Shown: positions 1-11,735 of the stretch, piece by piece | Layout of the letters: the number at the start of each line of letters is the position of its first letter | Position numbering within the stretch: position 1 is the first letter of the stretch | Assembly: GCA_032433765.1 (NCBI GenBank) | Contig: JAVIAB010000051.1 | Span: 49,517,986 to 49,581,985, forward strand | Length of the DNA stretch: 64,000 nt | Reading direction: 5' to 3' | From: Megaustenia siamemsis | Taxonomy: Eukaryota > Mollusca > Gastropoda > Stylommatophora > Ariophantidae | Position numbers and translations under genes: made by a program | Notes under the pieces: model-generated | Databases searched by the model: none | The model's input: the letters and a program-made list of their open reading frames with translations, nothing else | What the model was told of the DNA's origin: nothing

Positions 1-325
1 GAGATGGGATTTCTCAGAAGAATGTTGAAAGTTCCCTGGACAGCTAAAAAGACCAATGAGGAAGTTCTCAAAGAGGCCAACACAAAAAGGGAGCTCTTAA
101 AAAACATCAGAAAGAAGCAAACAACATTTTTCTAGCACATCATGAGAAGAGGAAAGTTGAAATACTTGGTTACAACTGGCAAAATAAAAGGAAAGAGAGA
201 TCGCGGGCGACAAAGAGAGAAAATACTGGATAGCTTGGTGTCATGGCAAACAGTGAACAACAGAACTGATACGATGCACTGTAGATAGAAGATTGTGGAG
301 AGAAATGATCAATTATATGTTTCTT
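1..325 (+). mobile_element. LINE-B fragment (RT C-terminal tail), cut by window edge
   Basis: Translates in pieces to the C-terminal tail of an endonuclease/reverse-transcriptase LINE (EMGFLRRMLKVPWTAKKTNE, then HIMRRGKLKYLVTTGK). It is closely related to the copies at 11125-11735 and 62077-62681. An in-frame TAG replaces the Gly codon before HIMRR, and a small deletion after the LDSLVSW segment shifts the frame. It is a dead copy; similarity fades near 320 and the 5' part lies outside the window. Confidence 0.85.
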
Positions 326-663
326 TACACCACTGTATATAGTTTTGTTTTTTTAACAATAAGTATTTTATTATTTATATTTTTCTGTTCTTTATTTCTC
401 TACAACTAACCTCTTTTTCAGCATATTTGTCTCAAGTCAGACGTTACATTTTTTCCCACATTTTTCCTCCTTCTGCCACTTCATCTAAAACCCATTTTTA
501 TGAAAGCTTTGCTTTGATAGAATCTGTCTGTATTAATCCTTTTTGTCATCATAAAGCCAAATGCGCCCATTTCGCCCACTCCATTCAAATATATTTCCGC
601 TCGTTTCTCTCTCAGCATTCACTTCTTCTAGTCGTGATATATCTCTAATAACGACGTTACAAT
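326..663. other. AT-rich interval, nothing identified
   Basis: No repeat homology or convincing ORF was seen. It ends at the target-site duplication of the next LINE. Confidence 0.5.
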
Positions 664-713
664 ATTCTATACTCATCATCATCATCATCATCATCATTAT
701 CATCATCATCATA
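664..713. repeat. TSD plus (ATC)n run at LINE-A 3' end
   Basis: A run of ATC triplets on the plus strand (GAT on the element strand) follows the left TSD copy. Similar triplet runs mark the 3' ends of the LINE-A, B, D, E and F copies. Confidence 0.8.
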
Positions 714-1789
714 ATCAAGTACCGAGCCTACTGGCGTAGGTGATCATGTCGCTCCATAATTTTGATCTCGGCAGCTATTTATCATTTCTGTTGTTGACCT
801 TCTGCAAAGCCATCCTCTTAAGCTGTCTGTTATTTTTTCTCTTTGCTTCCCTCTATCTCTTCGTCCCTCAATTTTCCCAGTTGTCACAATATATTCCAGT
901 TGTTCTCTTCTCATTACATGGCCAAAAAATGATGATTATCTCTTCCTAATATTGGAAATTAGTTCTCGTTTTGCTTTGACCTCTTTCAGAACGTTTTCAT
1001 TACTCTTCTTAGCTGTCCATGGTGTTCTCAACACTCTTCTGTAAAACCACATCTCTACAGGCTCCAGTGATTTTCTTGTGTGTTGTCCTATTGTCCATGA
1101 TTCGCATCCATATGTTAAGACTGGCTCTATATAACATTTAAGAACTCTTTTTTTAGTTTCTATTGTCAAAAATGGATTGCATAGTATTTTCCTCATTTTT
1201 GGAAAGTTGCTTTTGCCTGAGCCATTCTGCATCTCACCTCTTTTGTACATCTTCCGTCTGAGGTTAACAAAGCTCCTAAATATTTAAATTCATTTATCTG
1301 CTTTAATATTGTTCCACTTGTATTTATTTTGCTCTAAGGTGATGTCTTTTTCTTTGTTGTTACCATTACCTCTGTCTTTTTGCTATTAAGGCTGAGTCCT
1401 TTATTTTTGCTTTCCTTCACTATAATGTCCAACATTTCTTGTAACTCATTTTCACTTTTAGCGATTAAGACTGTATCATCAGCATATTTAATAGTATTTA
1501 TATTATGACCTCCAAATGTTATTCCAGGCATATCCCTTATTGATCTAAAAATAATCTCAATAATACTATTAAACAAATCTGGTGACAGCACACAACCCTA
1601 TCTAACACCCTGTTTTATTTGTTGAAACATTCACAATTGGTTATGGCCGCTGTTTGTTGCCAGTACATGTTCTTTATTATTCTTAGATCTTTGCTGTCTA
1701 CGTTTATGCTTTCTAAAATGTTGATTATTTCTTGGTGCTTTACTTTCTCAAATGCCTTGGTATAATCTATGAAACATAGGTATAGATCT
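674..1789 (-). mobile_element. LINE-A, 5'-truncated copy with TSD
   Basis: Minus-strand reverse transcriptase fragment. An 85-codon piece at 1334-1591 carries KYADDTVLIAKSENELQEML (the YADD catalytic box), and a 104-codon piece at 936-1250 carries the C-terminal tail (YIEPVLTYGCESWTIGQHTR). Further upstream is a FIDYTKAFEK-like RT segment. Frames are broken. The 3' end abuts a (ATC)n run at about 674-713. Direct repeats ATTCTATACT at 664-673 and 1790-1799 are the likely TSD. A TAG at 1598-1600 interrupts the normally RQGC RT motif, and the copy at 57007-58481 has a stop at the same codon. Confidence 0.9.
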
Positions 1790-1799
1790 ATTCTATACT

Positions 1800-2374
1800 A
1801 TGTACACAAATAAAACAGCAGCAAAGGTGATATAATATCACATGATGTTCTAAAATTCACAAATAACAGAACTTATTTTGTTTTCTAAATAAGAAAGTAT
1901 ATTTATCTCGGGGAGTAGTAATAGAATACAACGCAAATGAGAGAAGAAAAGAGAATCAAGAGAATTATCTTAAGTGGAAAAAAAAATCAACAGAAGTATA
2001 ATAATGGAAAAGTGAATCATACGCAAACGACGCAGAAATATTGGCATTTTTTAGCAAAATCTATTTCTAGATAGCTTACACAACTCAGCGTTACCAGGAA
2101 ACTAAATAAATATTTATTTGTACTAATTATTGTACACTATTTACAACACGTCAAATTCAGGTCAGAATTAATCGAGAAATTATCAGAATTTAAAGAGTCG
2201 ATATCAAATGTTCACGTATTAGAGGTCGATGAGTTAATTTAGAAATACAAGAAACTGAATTACTAGGCGGCTGAAGTACACATGGCTTTGTGGACAGGAC
2301 TATTTCGATACCATCACATCTCAGATAACTTTCAGTGCTATGAGTGCAGCTTATCCAAAAGTAAGCTTTTAGTT
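1800..2374. other. AT-rich interval, nothing identified
   Basis: AT-rich sequence without a recognisable repeat, RNA gene or coding signal. Confidence 0.5.
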
Positions 2375-2670
2375 ACGACGCGGGTTTCTCTTTTTCTCTA
2401 ATCTACAACTATAATATAATTATTTCTAATTTACCACTCGGGTTTAAATATTTTCTCTACTCTACTACTCGGTTTTAACTATTTCTCTCCTCTATAACTA
2501 GGATTTATCTATTTCTCTCCTTATCGACTCGGGTTTATCAATTTCTTTACTATACGTCTAGTGTTTATCTATTTCTTGACTTTGCTACACGGGATTCTCT
2601 ATTTATATACTTTACAATAAGCGTTTCTCTATTACTCTGCCCACTTAAACCAGTTCTCTATTCCAAACAG
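2375..2670 (+). repeat. degenerate ~31-bp tandem repeat
   Basis: About eight to nine eroded units, each with a CTCGGGTTT-like core followed by ATCTATTTCTCT and a variable CT-rich part. Core spacing is 30-31 bp over most of the array. Divergence between units is high, so the array is old. Confidence 0.6.
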
Positions 2671-3547
2671 CTTCTCTGTCTCATAAGTTATTACACTCAG
2701 CGACTCGACTCACAATGACTTCTAGTCCTCATAGTTTTGGTACAAAAACAGTGTTTTGTTAATCTCGAGCAAAAGACAAATCACTGCCTGTTCATGTGTC
2801 TGACACGCCTCATTGTATTAGAACAACCACAGCAGAAATCACTAATGCTAAAGAACATTCCATTTCTCGTCTCCACTGTCATTTGTTTTATTATTATTAT
2901 TCTCATTATGTTAGAACCAGCATCGCTGAAATCTGGACACAAATATAGATGATCCGACATTCTCGAAACTGAGAGTCTCCGCGTGACCCACGTACATAAA
3001 TTCAATTGCATTGCCTGCGATCCATTTGGGTAGACTCCTAACAATTTTTGCCTCGACAGCAGTCCCGTGGCTCACTCTTTTTGATTGTTAACTGCTAAAG
3101 GAGTTTGTAACGTATGGAGAGTGCGCAGGGGGTCCTCCAATTTTTCGTCGCTTTGGAGAGCGCTATACATCGCATACCATAGAACGGAAGGTAAAGCTGA
3201 GAGGAACCCACACATTGAAAACATCACAGGCCTAATCGATGTCTCACCTCTAGCCCACCTAGACTTCCGATTGTTCATACTATTTTGATTGTTCTCCTAC
3301 ATATAAATTAATCATCTGCTTAGTCCAACATCTACAAAAAGCAGACCTGTCTAATATGCTTCTTTATTTTCCTCGCCTTCGTTGTATACATTGCTGTAGT
3401 TTCTCTCAACCGATTTCACGGCTTGTTCTTACGTTTTATAAATTCACTTTAATAGTATAGTTTGTTCTCACTTTTCCCTCGCTTTAATAAGATGTATGCC
3501 TATATGTATACTATATAAATATCTCTATCCCTAATAGGTACATAAAA
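2671..3547. other. unassigned interval with a possible minus-strand exon
   Basis: It contains one less AT-rich patch (3072-3285) whose minus strand reads a hydrophobic segment (VMFSMCGFLSALPSVLWYAM) after a pyrimidine-rich ...CCTCTCAG context. No homology is recognised. The rest has no clear feature. Confidence 0.3.
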
Positions 3548-3550
3548 ATT

Positions 3551-3612
3551 ATGATCACTAACACCATATTCCCCCTACGCCACTTTGTGTTACGGGGCTC
3601 TTTACTTTACTA
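3551..3612 (+). mobile_element. SINE-1 3' fragment
   Basis: It matches the last ~60 bp of SINE-1 (ACTAACACCATATT, then the TACGCCAC... hairpin region and GGGGCTCTTTACTTTA). The tRNA head and body are absent. It is diverged within the terminal hairpin (CACTTTGTGT instead of CACTTGGCGT). Confidence 0.75.
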
Positions 3613-4055
3613 TATGTATACTCTGACAAAGTGAATATATGTTTTTATTTCCATCCTGAGTAATTAACATGAAACCTCTTTTTCTTTGTCTCCTCTAATC
3701 ACCGTATTCACAATGTCGTCTGTCTTTATCCTTCAAAGAATTAAGTTACATCTATCGTCATCTATCAGAATCATGATGTCAATAATGTTAACATTTAACC
3801 TATTAATACAATGATATTTACAATATCTCATCTTGTGCTACCCTCTCAATGTCATGTTATTTTCTATGTAACGCTTGCTATTTATGCATGCTGCTAAAAT
3901 CGGGATATATACAAATATTACATCTCATTTTTCACAACCTCAGAAATCGTGCTATTTCAAAGTTGTTTTTATTTCTTCTGTTCACCTAATGAAACGATAG
4001 TCCCTATATTACATTTATAATCATGTCTGTACCCAGAGTTTCTACTTTCAAAGAG
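3613..4055. other. AT-rich interval, nothing identified
   Basis: No coding or repeat signal recognised. Confidence 0.5.
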
Positions 4056-4380
4056 TTCAGATTAGAAGTGAAGAATTGAGGGCAAACAAATCCAGGAAGA
4101 GTTCCGCAGTTATATACATAAAGGAACAACATATAGCATTAATTGGCTACGAGATAAGACAGAAAGATTCAAATATAGCACACCCAGCCTTCAACAAACG
4201 TTACAAGAACACCAGACCCATTGGTAGACTAAACAAGACTAAATGAAATATTAGGAACACTAGGAAACATTACAACAGCAGAGACCAGCAGGAGAGTCAA
4301 GAGAAGGGCAAAAGACCACAAACTATACCTCATCTCTTCGCTGAATGGCAATTAGGAAGGGAAAAAGAAGACCCAATGTC
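4056..4380 (+). mobile_element. LINE-C 3' fragment
   Basis: Relic of the C-terminal tail shared with the copies at 5716-7505 and 36388-36900. Recognisable pieces include RSEELRANK, AFNKRYKNTRPIGR and a GNITTAETSRR-like stretch, followed by an AGGAAGGGAAAAAGAAG terminus. Several frameshifts and stops are present. Confidence 0.75.
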
Positions 4381-5343
4381 TCCCCACCCAAAGTTACTGC
4401 CCCTGTCAGATCGTCGCACACAGAATCGTCTAACATTCTACATCAAATATTGTCCACCCCAGTCAGTATCAAGATTGGCCACACTTTGTCCCTATTTCTT
4501 TTCTTGGCAAAGAATCATAATATTCTAGACGTTGTTTACAATACTTTCTGTGTTCATAATGACATTCTTCCACAGCAATTTCTTTTTAAGGATTCGCACT
4601 TAATTATATCTCCTGCCTTATTTTTCGTCATCCGTCTTCTGTGGTCTTCATACAAACAGGCCTCAACTGGTGCTCGCTATTGATTTCTGTTTTGGGCCGT
4701 CCAAATTTTGCTGTTTTGGGATACTACTTGATTTGGCCTCTGTGTGTGTGTTTTTGTTTTTTTAGAATTCTTTCAGATTCCAATTTTTCTATTTGTTTCC
4801 CCCTATTCCATTCATATCCCCAGATTCTGTCGATTCTTTTTCATCTTTTAATTCTTGCGATCCTCTTTTGAGTTTTCCTTTCATTTCTATCATTTTGTTC
4901 ATTCTCTATCCACTTCCCATTTTTCTGTTATTTTTCTTTTCTCCTCCCCTCTTTCACCGCATTCTGTTTCTATTCTCGATTCTTCTATTATTAAGACGGT
5001 TCTAACAGTTTTTTTTCATCTGTTATATTACATTTCTACATATTACATTTTCATATCAGCGTTATTTTTTCCCCATTGTTTCTGATAACATTCTACTTTC
5101 AGTTCTTTCCTAATTTGTTGTTTGAAATCAGATCATATGTTACAATTTTTGTGTGTTTTTTGATAGAAGCGGTATTGGATGAATGAAGGGTGACAACATA
5201 CTCTTCATTCATCCATTACCTTTTCTATTCCTTTATTCCTCTTGATATTTCCGTGTTTACTCAAGCAAGGCGCTCTTTTTGCTACTTCCTTTAAATTCTA
5301 TATATTTCTCATGTTTAATCGATTCTTGTTTAATTTCTAATTA
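4381..5343. other. pyrimidine-rich low-complexity interval
   Basis: The plus strand is strongly T/C-rich from about 4690 to 5090 (long TTTTCTTTTCTCCTCCCC-type runs). The short plus-strand ORFs here are Phe/Leu/Ser/Ile-rich products of that composition and are not called as genes. Confidence 0.55.
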
Positions 5344-5640
5344 ACTTAGCGAAGTCCCTAGACTAGGAACTCAATTTTGTTTGTTAATCCTTTTTCCCAG
5401 GCCGCCGTGTGCACAGGGATTCCTCGCCGCACAGGCAGATAACTCGTCTTTGGAGGTACTCAAATTTTTTTTTCCCGGTGATGAGTAATTGACGTTTCAA
5501 GCCGTGTCTCGCAGCTCAGACAAGGAGTGGTTGCCGCAGAGAGAAATCGCAAATAAAAATACTAACTGGTGCAATCGGGATTTGAACTCATAACTTCTCT
5601 GTCTTGAAACCTTGCCTCGAGATCAATCAGACCTCCCTAC
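5344..5640 (-). mobile_element. SINE-2, tRNA-headed copy
   Basis: On the minus strand, a tRNA-like head (B box GAGTTCAAATCCCG near 5580) is followed by a body containing TCTCTCTGCGGCAACCACTC and TTATCTGCCTGTGCGGCGAG, then a GAGTTCCTAGTCTAGGGACTTCG terminus with a short palindrome (CCTAGTCTAGG). The same body is found at 42775-43062 (+) and 55019-55155 (+), which establishes it as a dispersed family. No clear TSD was seen. Confidence 0.75.
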
Positions 5641-5715
5641 TTTTTAATTTTTATTTTTGCTGTTATAATTCTCTCCTTTTTTCTGTCGACTTTATTTCAT
5701 AGTTTTATATCTTCA

Positions 5716-7134
5716 TTGAAGACGAGGATGGACTACAAGACAGCTACAAGATATTCCTACAAAGTAGTAAAAGCAAAAGGATCGATAAAAGAGAACCACG
5801 ATCACACAAAATTCATAAATGGCAAGGGACAGCCAATATCAATATATATCACAAAGTCAACAAAGAGAGGGAAAGAATATTTAGAAGACCTTTTGAACAA
5901 CGCACCACCTACCAATTTAAAAAGCAACAACAAAAACCTCACAAGAAGGCACAAGCACTGAAACCAACATTATGAGAGGAGAAATCGAAGAAGTAATAAA
6001 ATATTCAACAAGAAATAAAGGATAGACAACATACTACTAAAAATATTAGCAGCAACTGGAGAAACAGGAGTTACATGGCTGCACAGAATATTGAATGCAG
6101 CAATGTAACATCAAGAAGCTCCAGGAGATTGGTAACAAGCAATGAACGGACTAATATGGAAAAAAGGTAGCAAGTAAGACTTCAATCAATATATAGGTAT
6201 CTCCCTTCTCAGCCATGTGGAAAAGTTTTATGTAAAAATAATGGAAAAAAGACTCAGACCAATTATAGAATTACAGTTACGTGATTGTAAAACTGGGTTC
6301 CAAAAAACGGAGGATAAACTGACGCATTATTTACCCTAAAACAGCTAGCAGAAAAGACAACAGAATATAACCAAAATTTGTACATAGCTTTCATAAACCA
6401 AGAAAAAAGCATTCGGCCAACCAAACAGAGAGAACTATGGGAGATACTAACAGCATACGGAGTAAGTCAACATCAAATAAACCTAATTAAAAGTAACTAA
6501 ATCAATAGTAGCTGAACGGGTAGAACAGCAGCAGACTACGCAACAACTTCCAAGTCAGATCAGGGGTGCGTACCATCTTCCCTATTGTTTATTACCTACA
6601 TTGACTACATATGTAAGTTAGCCAACCCATAGTTATTAGAGGCAAAAGAGATTAATTAGTTTCTATTTGTAGACGAAGAGGCACTAATACAAATAAAATT
6701 AGAAGACCTATAAGAGCTCTTAAATAGATTTAGCAGCACAGACACTCAATACAACATGAAAATCAACATCAATTTAAACAAGAAGTCGTGAATGTAGCAA
6801 AAGAAAAATAATATAGTATCAACATTAAGATGAACGGCAAACAATTAAAATTAGTGGATGAATTTAAATGTCTAGGAAGTCTAGTGACAAACGATAATTC
6901 ACATGCAACAAAAAGAGACTCAAGATGTGACAAAGCTTGTCAAATCATCGGATAGCTATCACTATATTATCCAACAAGGAAATAACTCAAGTGGCAAAAC
7001 AGGCACTCTACAATACAAATTTTCATTACAACGAAACATGCGCAACCAATGCCAGAATTGGACAATAGAAGCAAGAACAATAAGAAAAATAACCACTTCC
7101 GAGATGAAATGTGTTAATCGAATAATAGGAAATA

Positions 7135-7178
<44 letters not shown>

Positions 7179-7505
7179 GAGAGAGTGTGTAAGTGAGAGA
7201 GAAAGAGAGCAGAAATGAAGAACTGAGAAAAAATCTGGGAATAATTCCCGCCATCGAATACATAAAAAAGGCAATAGACACAATAGTTTGACCCCGTCAT
7301 ATACAAAAATCTCAAAACCACAATAGAACAAGCTTTAAATAAACGTTGCGAGAACACGATACCTAAATGCCGACCACGAAAAAGATGGATTGATGGAATA
7401 TTAGAAACATTAGGAAACATATCGGCAGCAAAGTCCAAAAGAAGTTCAAAAGACTTCAAACAATATCTTCCCTCGACGTTAAAAGGCATACGAAGAAGTT
7501 AAGAA
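5716..7505 (+). mobile_element. LINE-C, RT domain through 3' end, heavily decayed
   Basis: The longest LINE-C copy. In order, with many frameshifts: an upstream linker (GKEYLEDLLNNAPPTN), RT fingers, a CVPSSLLFITYIDYI-like RT core, then the tail CQNWTIEARTIRKI, and finally CRPRKRWIDGILETLGNIS near 7360-7420. No intact ORF remains; the longest open pieces are 81 and 97 codons. A (GA)n microsatellite has expanded inside the C-terminal region. The tail matches 4056-4380, 36388-36900 and 50005-50345. Confidence 0.85.
7136..7206 (+). repeat. (GA)n microsatellite within LINE-C
   Basis: A GAGA run with single interruptions, located inside the LINE-C tail directly after the IGNNQ codons. It accounts for the RERERE repeats of overlapping ORFs. 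Confidence 0.9.
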
Positions 7506-8072
7506 TAAATATTCATTTTCATTATGTTTTCCATTATTCTAGACTTTTGTCCATTATATGCATTTGTTAGTTCTCTCCTTTTATTTCTTGTAATGTTTTC
7601 CCATTCCTCATTTTTCTACTTTTTCCCTTTTTTTTTGCATCTTGTATTTTTTCACCCATAAATTAGTCAAACGCATTGGTTTAATAAGCTTCTCAATGCC
7701 TCTTCTAATACAAAGTTAACTCATCCCATCTCCATAAGTTAATATTCAATGGGCTTTCTTTTACATCTTCTTTCAAAAATATTTGTGTTGTTTTTTGTTT
7801 CCATCCTTCCATTGATTTGCATTTTTATATTTTTATTCTATTATTCTCTCCTTTTCCATTCTTCTTCGCATTCCTTTGTCAACTCTCATTGTTCACCTCA
7901 TTCTTGATAGACTAACATCCCTCTCTTTACTCTCCTACCGTTTATTTACTGTTCATATCATTTATGCCGGCCACCTCTCCGGGCCCCATCTTCCGCTGCA
8001 CTTTACTCTTGTCCCATTAAAGCCTCAGTCCATATCAAGGTTTCCATTCTATGTCTTAGTATCATACGTAAA
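7506..8072. other. T-rich interval, nothing identified
   Basis: T/C-rich sequence between the LINE-C end and the 21-bp array; no feature supported. Confidence 0.5.
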
Positions 8073-9155
8073 GGCTTGTAAAAGCCTTTATTTGTCTTGT
8101 AGAAGTCTTTATTCGTCTTGTAAAAGCCTTTATTCGTCTTGTAGAAGTCTTTATTCGTCTTGTAGAAGCCTTTATTCGTCTTGAAGAAGCCTTTATTCGT
8201 CTTGTAGAAGCCTTTATTCGTCTTGTAGAAGTCTTTATTCGTCTTGTAGAAGTCTTTATTCGTCTTGTAGAAGTCTTTATTCGTCTTGTAGAAGTCTTTA
8301 TTCGTCTTGTAGAAGCCTTTATTCGTCTTGTAGAAGTCTTTATTCATCTTGTAGAAGTCTTTATTCGTCTTGTAGAAGTCTTTATTCGTCTTGTAGAAGT
8401 CTTTATTCGTCTTGTAGAAGCCTTTATTCGTCTTGTAGAAGCCTTTATTCGTCTTGTAGAAGTCTTTATTCGTCTTGTAGAAGTCTTTATTCGTCTTGTA
8501 GAAGTCTTTATTCGTCTTGTAGAAGTCTTTATTCGTCTTGTAGAAGCCTTTATTCGTCTTGTAGAAGTCTTTATTCGTCTTGTAGAAGTCTTTATTCGTC
8601 TTGTAGAAGCCTTTTTTCGTCTTGTAGAAGTCTTTATTCGTCTTGTAGAAGTCTTTATTCGTCTTGTAGAAGTCTTTATTCGTCTTGTAGAAGTCTTTAT
8701 TCGTCTTGTAGAAGCCTTTATTCGTCTTGTAGAAGTCTTTATTCGTCTTGTAGAAGTCTTTATTCGTCTTGTAGAAGCCTTTATTCGTCTTGTAGAAGTC
8801 TTTATTCGTCTTGTAGAAGTCTTTATTCGTCTTGTAGAAGTCTTTATTCGTCTTGTAGAAGCCTTTATTCGTCTTGTAGAAGCCTTTATTCGTCTTGTGG
8901 AAGTCTTTATTCGTCTTGTAGAAGTCTTTATTCGTCTTGTAGAAGTCTTTATTCGTCTTGTAGAAGTCTTTATTCGTCTTGTAGAAGCCTTTATTCGTCT
9001 TGTAGAAGTCTTTATTCGTCTTGTAGAAGTCTTTATTCGTCTTGTAGAAGCCTTTATTCGTCTTGTAGAAGTCTTTATTCGTCTTGTAGAAGCCTTTATT
9101 CGTCTTTTAGAAGCCTTTATTCGTCTTGTAGAAGTCTTTATTCGTCTTGTAAAAG
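8073..9155 (+). repeat. 21-bp minisatellite with higher-order structure (~51 units)
   Basis: The unit has the form TTGTAGAAGYCTTTATTCG plus TC. The Y position is T or C, and the rest is nearly invariant (rare variants near 8190, 8345, 8612, 8899 and 9103). The edges show GTAAAAG variants. Because 21 is a multiple of 3 and the unit lacks stops in several frames, ORFs up to 274 codons (RIKTSTR / RIKASTR heptads on the minus strand) arise. The Y polymorphism alters the encoded residue and shows no synonymous bias, so coding is unlikely. The T/C pattern forms repeated 13- and 8-unit blocks. Confidence 0.95.
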
Positions 9156-10203
9156 TAGACAGGAACAAAATTAGAAAAAGAATTCAAGTGCTGAATTTAG
9201 TTTTAGAAACAGTTTAGACGAAGTCGGCTATTAGAACATATAGAGAGGTCGGTTCTGATCCTGCAGTCTTAGTCCAGAGAACATTGATCATTCCATCTTT
9301 GTCAGTAGACATCCCTCTCAGACAGTGTGTCTCCAGGCAGGCTTACTGTACACATATTCGTTTGCTACATAACGCCTCAAGTCAAACAACAGCATTTATG
9401 TACAATAAAAGCAAGTTGTGCCACATCAAATACTGAGAAATTTCGAGAGTATAGTTCCTTTCTTTTCTTTGAAATAATAACTGTTTCTGTGGAAGAAATT
9501 ACATTTACGTGTCTCAAGGTCAGCAAATTATAATGTAGCTCAGTTTTTTTTAGTCAAGATTAATGCTGAAATATTTGCAGAATTAGCGCATGTCCTTGTC
9601 AATAGCTGGAGATGTGTCAGTAATTCTGTTTTTTTTTTTTTTTACATTTTGAAGCATATATGTTTCTTTACGTTTCAATGAGTTGTACTTGTTGTATATT
9701 GGATTCGAAATAAAAATAAAACGTTACTAATATAAACGTTACTCTAATTTGTTCAATTTAGTTTTGTATTTCAGTGACTTTTTTCATTTGTACAGACCAT
9801 CAAACAAAGTCTCTGGAATTGAAAAAGAAAAAAAAAGAAATCTACAAATTATGAATGCGTTTATCGCTATGCCAACTTATAGCTTTCTTTTATTTAACTC
9901 CTTGTTACAGTACCCTGATTAAATGTGTAGCGTCACAGAGAGGAGGAACGTATAATTGTTTAGCCTTCGCAAGTTAGATAGCCTGTTTTTGTGGTACTAA
10001 TTTACACAATGTATATCTGGTTCCATCTATCCATCCATCTCTTTCTGGTTTCGATTGTACCTAGTAGCCGAATGTTTTTATGTAATAAACTCGCGCAGCG
10101 GGTTGGTTGGATATCATTCCGCTCAGATATCCAAACCATTTGAATCTTTGTTTTTTCAATGCAATCAATAGCTGATGTAACATCCACATTTTGTTCAAAG
10201 CCA
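9156..10203. other. AT-rich interval, nothing identified
   Basis: It contains a poly-T run near 9627-9643 and no supported gene. The short ORFs have no recognisable domains. Confidence 0.5.
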
Positions 10204-10496
10204 CACTTTTAAACTTGTGGGAGCCGCGATAGCTCAGTGGTTAGTGAACTGGACTACCACGGACAAGGGGTAGGGTTCGATCCCAACCGACGGCTTCCGG
10301 GTTCACCCAGCCTTAAATGGGTACCGGATTTTTTCGGGGAAAGTAAAGCAGCACGGGCGTAATACTGACCACATTACCACAAAAATCATGTGCTGAAGGT
10401 CTGTAAAATATAGGGTTACTAACACCATATTTCCCTATACGCCACTTGGCGTGACGGGGGTACTTTACTTTTTTTTTCTTACTCACTTTTAAACTT
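10204..10496 (+). mobile_element. SINE-1, full-length with TSD
   Basis: A tRNA-derived SINE. It starts GGGAGCCGCGATAGCTCAGTGG (polymerase III A box TAGCTCAGTGG), has B box GGTTCGATCCC, and a second B-like GGTTCACCC about 30 bp later. The body contains TGGGTACCGGATTTTTT. The 3' end has a CGCCACTTGGCG hairpin, then GACGGGGGTACTTTACTTTTT. TSDs CACTTTTAAACTT lie at 10204-10216 and 10484-10496. It would be transcribed by polymerase III and mobilised by a LINE in trans. The partner is not obvious, because no LINE here shares its tail. Confidence 0.93.
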
Positions 10497-11124
10497 ACCT
10501 TTTCAAATTTGATTTTCTTTCATTCTTATACTTTTTAAATTTCACATGCTATTTTACTAGCAGCAGAAATGTGGGCATAAGCAATGGTTCTATTACGTTT
10601 TTGTTTGTTTGTGCAGTCACAATCAACTGTTAACACTTTCGTGGTAATGTAAAGCTGCAGGAAAACAAGAGAGGTGATTTCATTTACGACATTAACATAT
10701 GTCGAATAGAAACAGATAAACTAGAAAAAAGAGCGAGTAGAACATTCACTGAAACGAAACATCTGTAGGGGGTAAAAGTAAAGGCAATTGCAAAAGAATC
10801 AGACAATGCACGACAAAAGGACATTTAAGAGAAAACGAATTTATTTAGAGATGTTCTAAAGAAGATTAGAGAATCGTTTGAGACAATTTGAGATACTATT
10901 ATAATCATTCAAGCTAGCTCGTTATATCAATCGCATTTTAAATATTTGTGTAAAGTGTAAAGACATGATCCAATTGACTTCAATTAATCGACTAGTTTGC
11001 TTATTAAATGTGTCCGAGGGACGGGAGTTGTTCAAATATCAATCTTGAAGAACGTGCATTTTTTTTTGTTTTCGGTGATAAAGTTTTATTGAAAGATGTT
11101 TCAATGCTGGTTGCTGATAATGAG
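10497..11124. other. AT-rich interval, nothing identified
   Basis: No coding, RNA or repeat signal recognised. Confidence 0.5.
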
Positions 11125-11735
11125 CAACTGATAATAAACGCGTCAAATACTTGGACACAATAATAAAATCGGATGGAAGATGCACCACGGAAATAAAAAG
11201 TAGAATAGCTCATTCCAAAATAGCATTTCAGAAAATGAAAAATATTTTATGCAACAAATCTATGTCAATAGAAATGAGAAAGAGAGTTCATCGGTGCTAT
11301 ATAGAACCAGTTCTGACCTATGGAAGCGAATCATGGACAGTAGACAAACAGGTGAAAAGACGATTAGAGGCCACAGAGATGGGATTTCTCAGAAGAATGT
11401 TGAAAAGTTCCCTGGACAGCTAAAAAGACCAATGAGGAAGTTCTCAAAGAGGCCAACAAAAAAAGACAGCTCCTAAAAAACATCAGAAAGAAACAATCAA
11501 CATGTATCGGGCACATCATGAGAAGAGGAAAGTTGAAATACCTGGTTACAAGTGGCAAAATAAAAGGAAAGAGAGATCGCGGACGACAAAGAGAGAAAAT
11601 ACTGGATAGCTTGGTGTTATGGCATGGAAAACTGTCAACAACAGAACTGATACGATGCACTGTAGATAGAAGATTGTGGAGGGACATGATCGCCTACGCC
11701 AACCGGCATGATACATGATGATGATGATGATGATA
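11125..11735 (+). mobile_element. LINE-B 3' portion, one frameshift
   Basis: Encodes the RT-proximal C-terminal region: KYLDTIIKSDGRCTTEIKSR, then CYIEPVLTYGSESWTVDK, then IMRRGKLKYLVTSGK, ending AYANRHDT* at 11718. An extra A in the run near 11403-11406 (TTGAAAAGTTCCC here versus TTGAAAGTTCCC in the copy at 1-325) causes a single frameshift; both sides are otherwise open. A (GAT)n run follows the stop codon. Among the better preserved LINE tails here. Confidence 0.9.

Noticed and set aside
4345..5085. Cluster of plus ORFs rich in Phe/Leu/Ser
   Set aside because: Due to T/C-rich low-complexity DNA; no consistent hydrophobic helix pattern or homology.
8073..9155. CRISPR-like array (regular short repeats)
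   Set aside because: No unique spacers; units are directly contiguous, and the context is clearly eukaryotic.
8344..9168. 274-codon Arg/Lys/Thr-rich heptad protein
   Set aside because: A frame of the 21-bp array with no unique sequence beyond the repeat edge.
10219..10290. Functional tRNA gene
   Set aside because: A and B boxes are present but acceptor and anticodon stems do not pair properly, and the same head recurs with an identical SINE body and TSDs.
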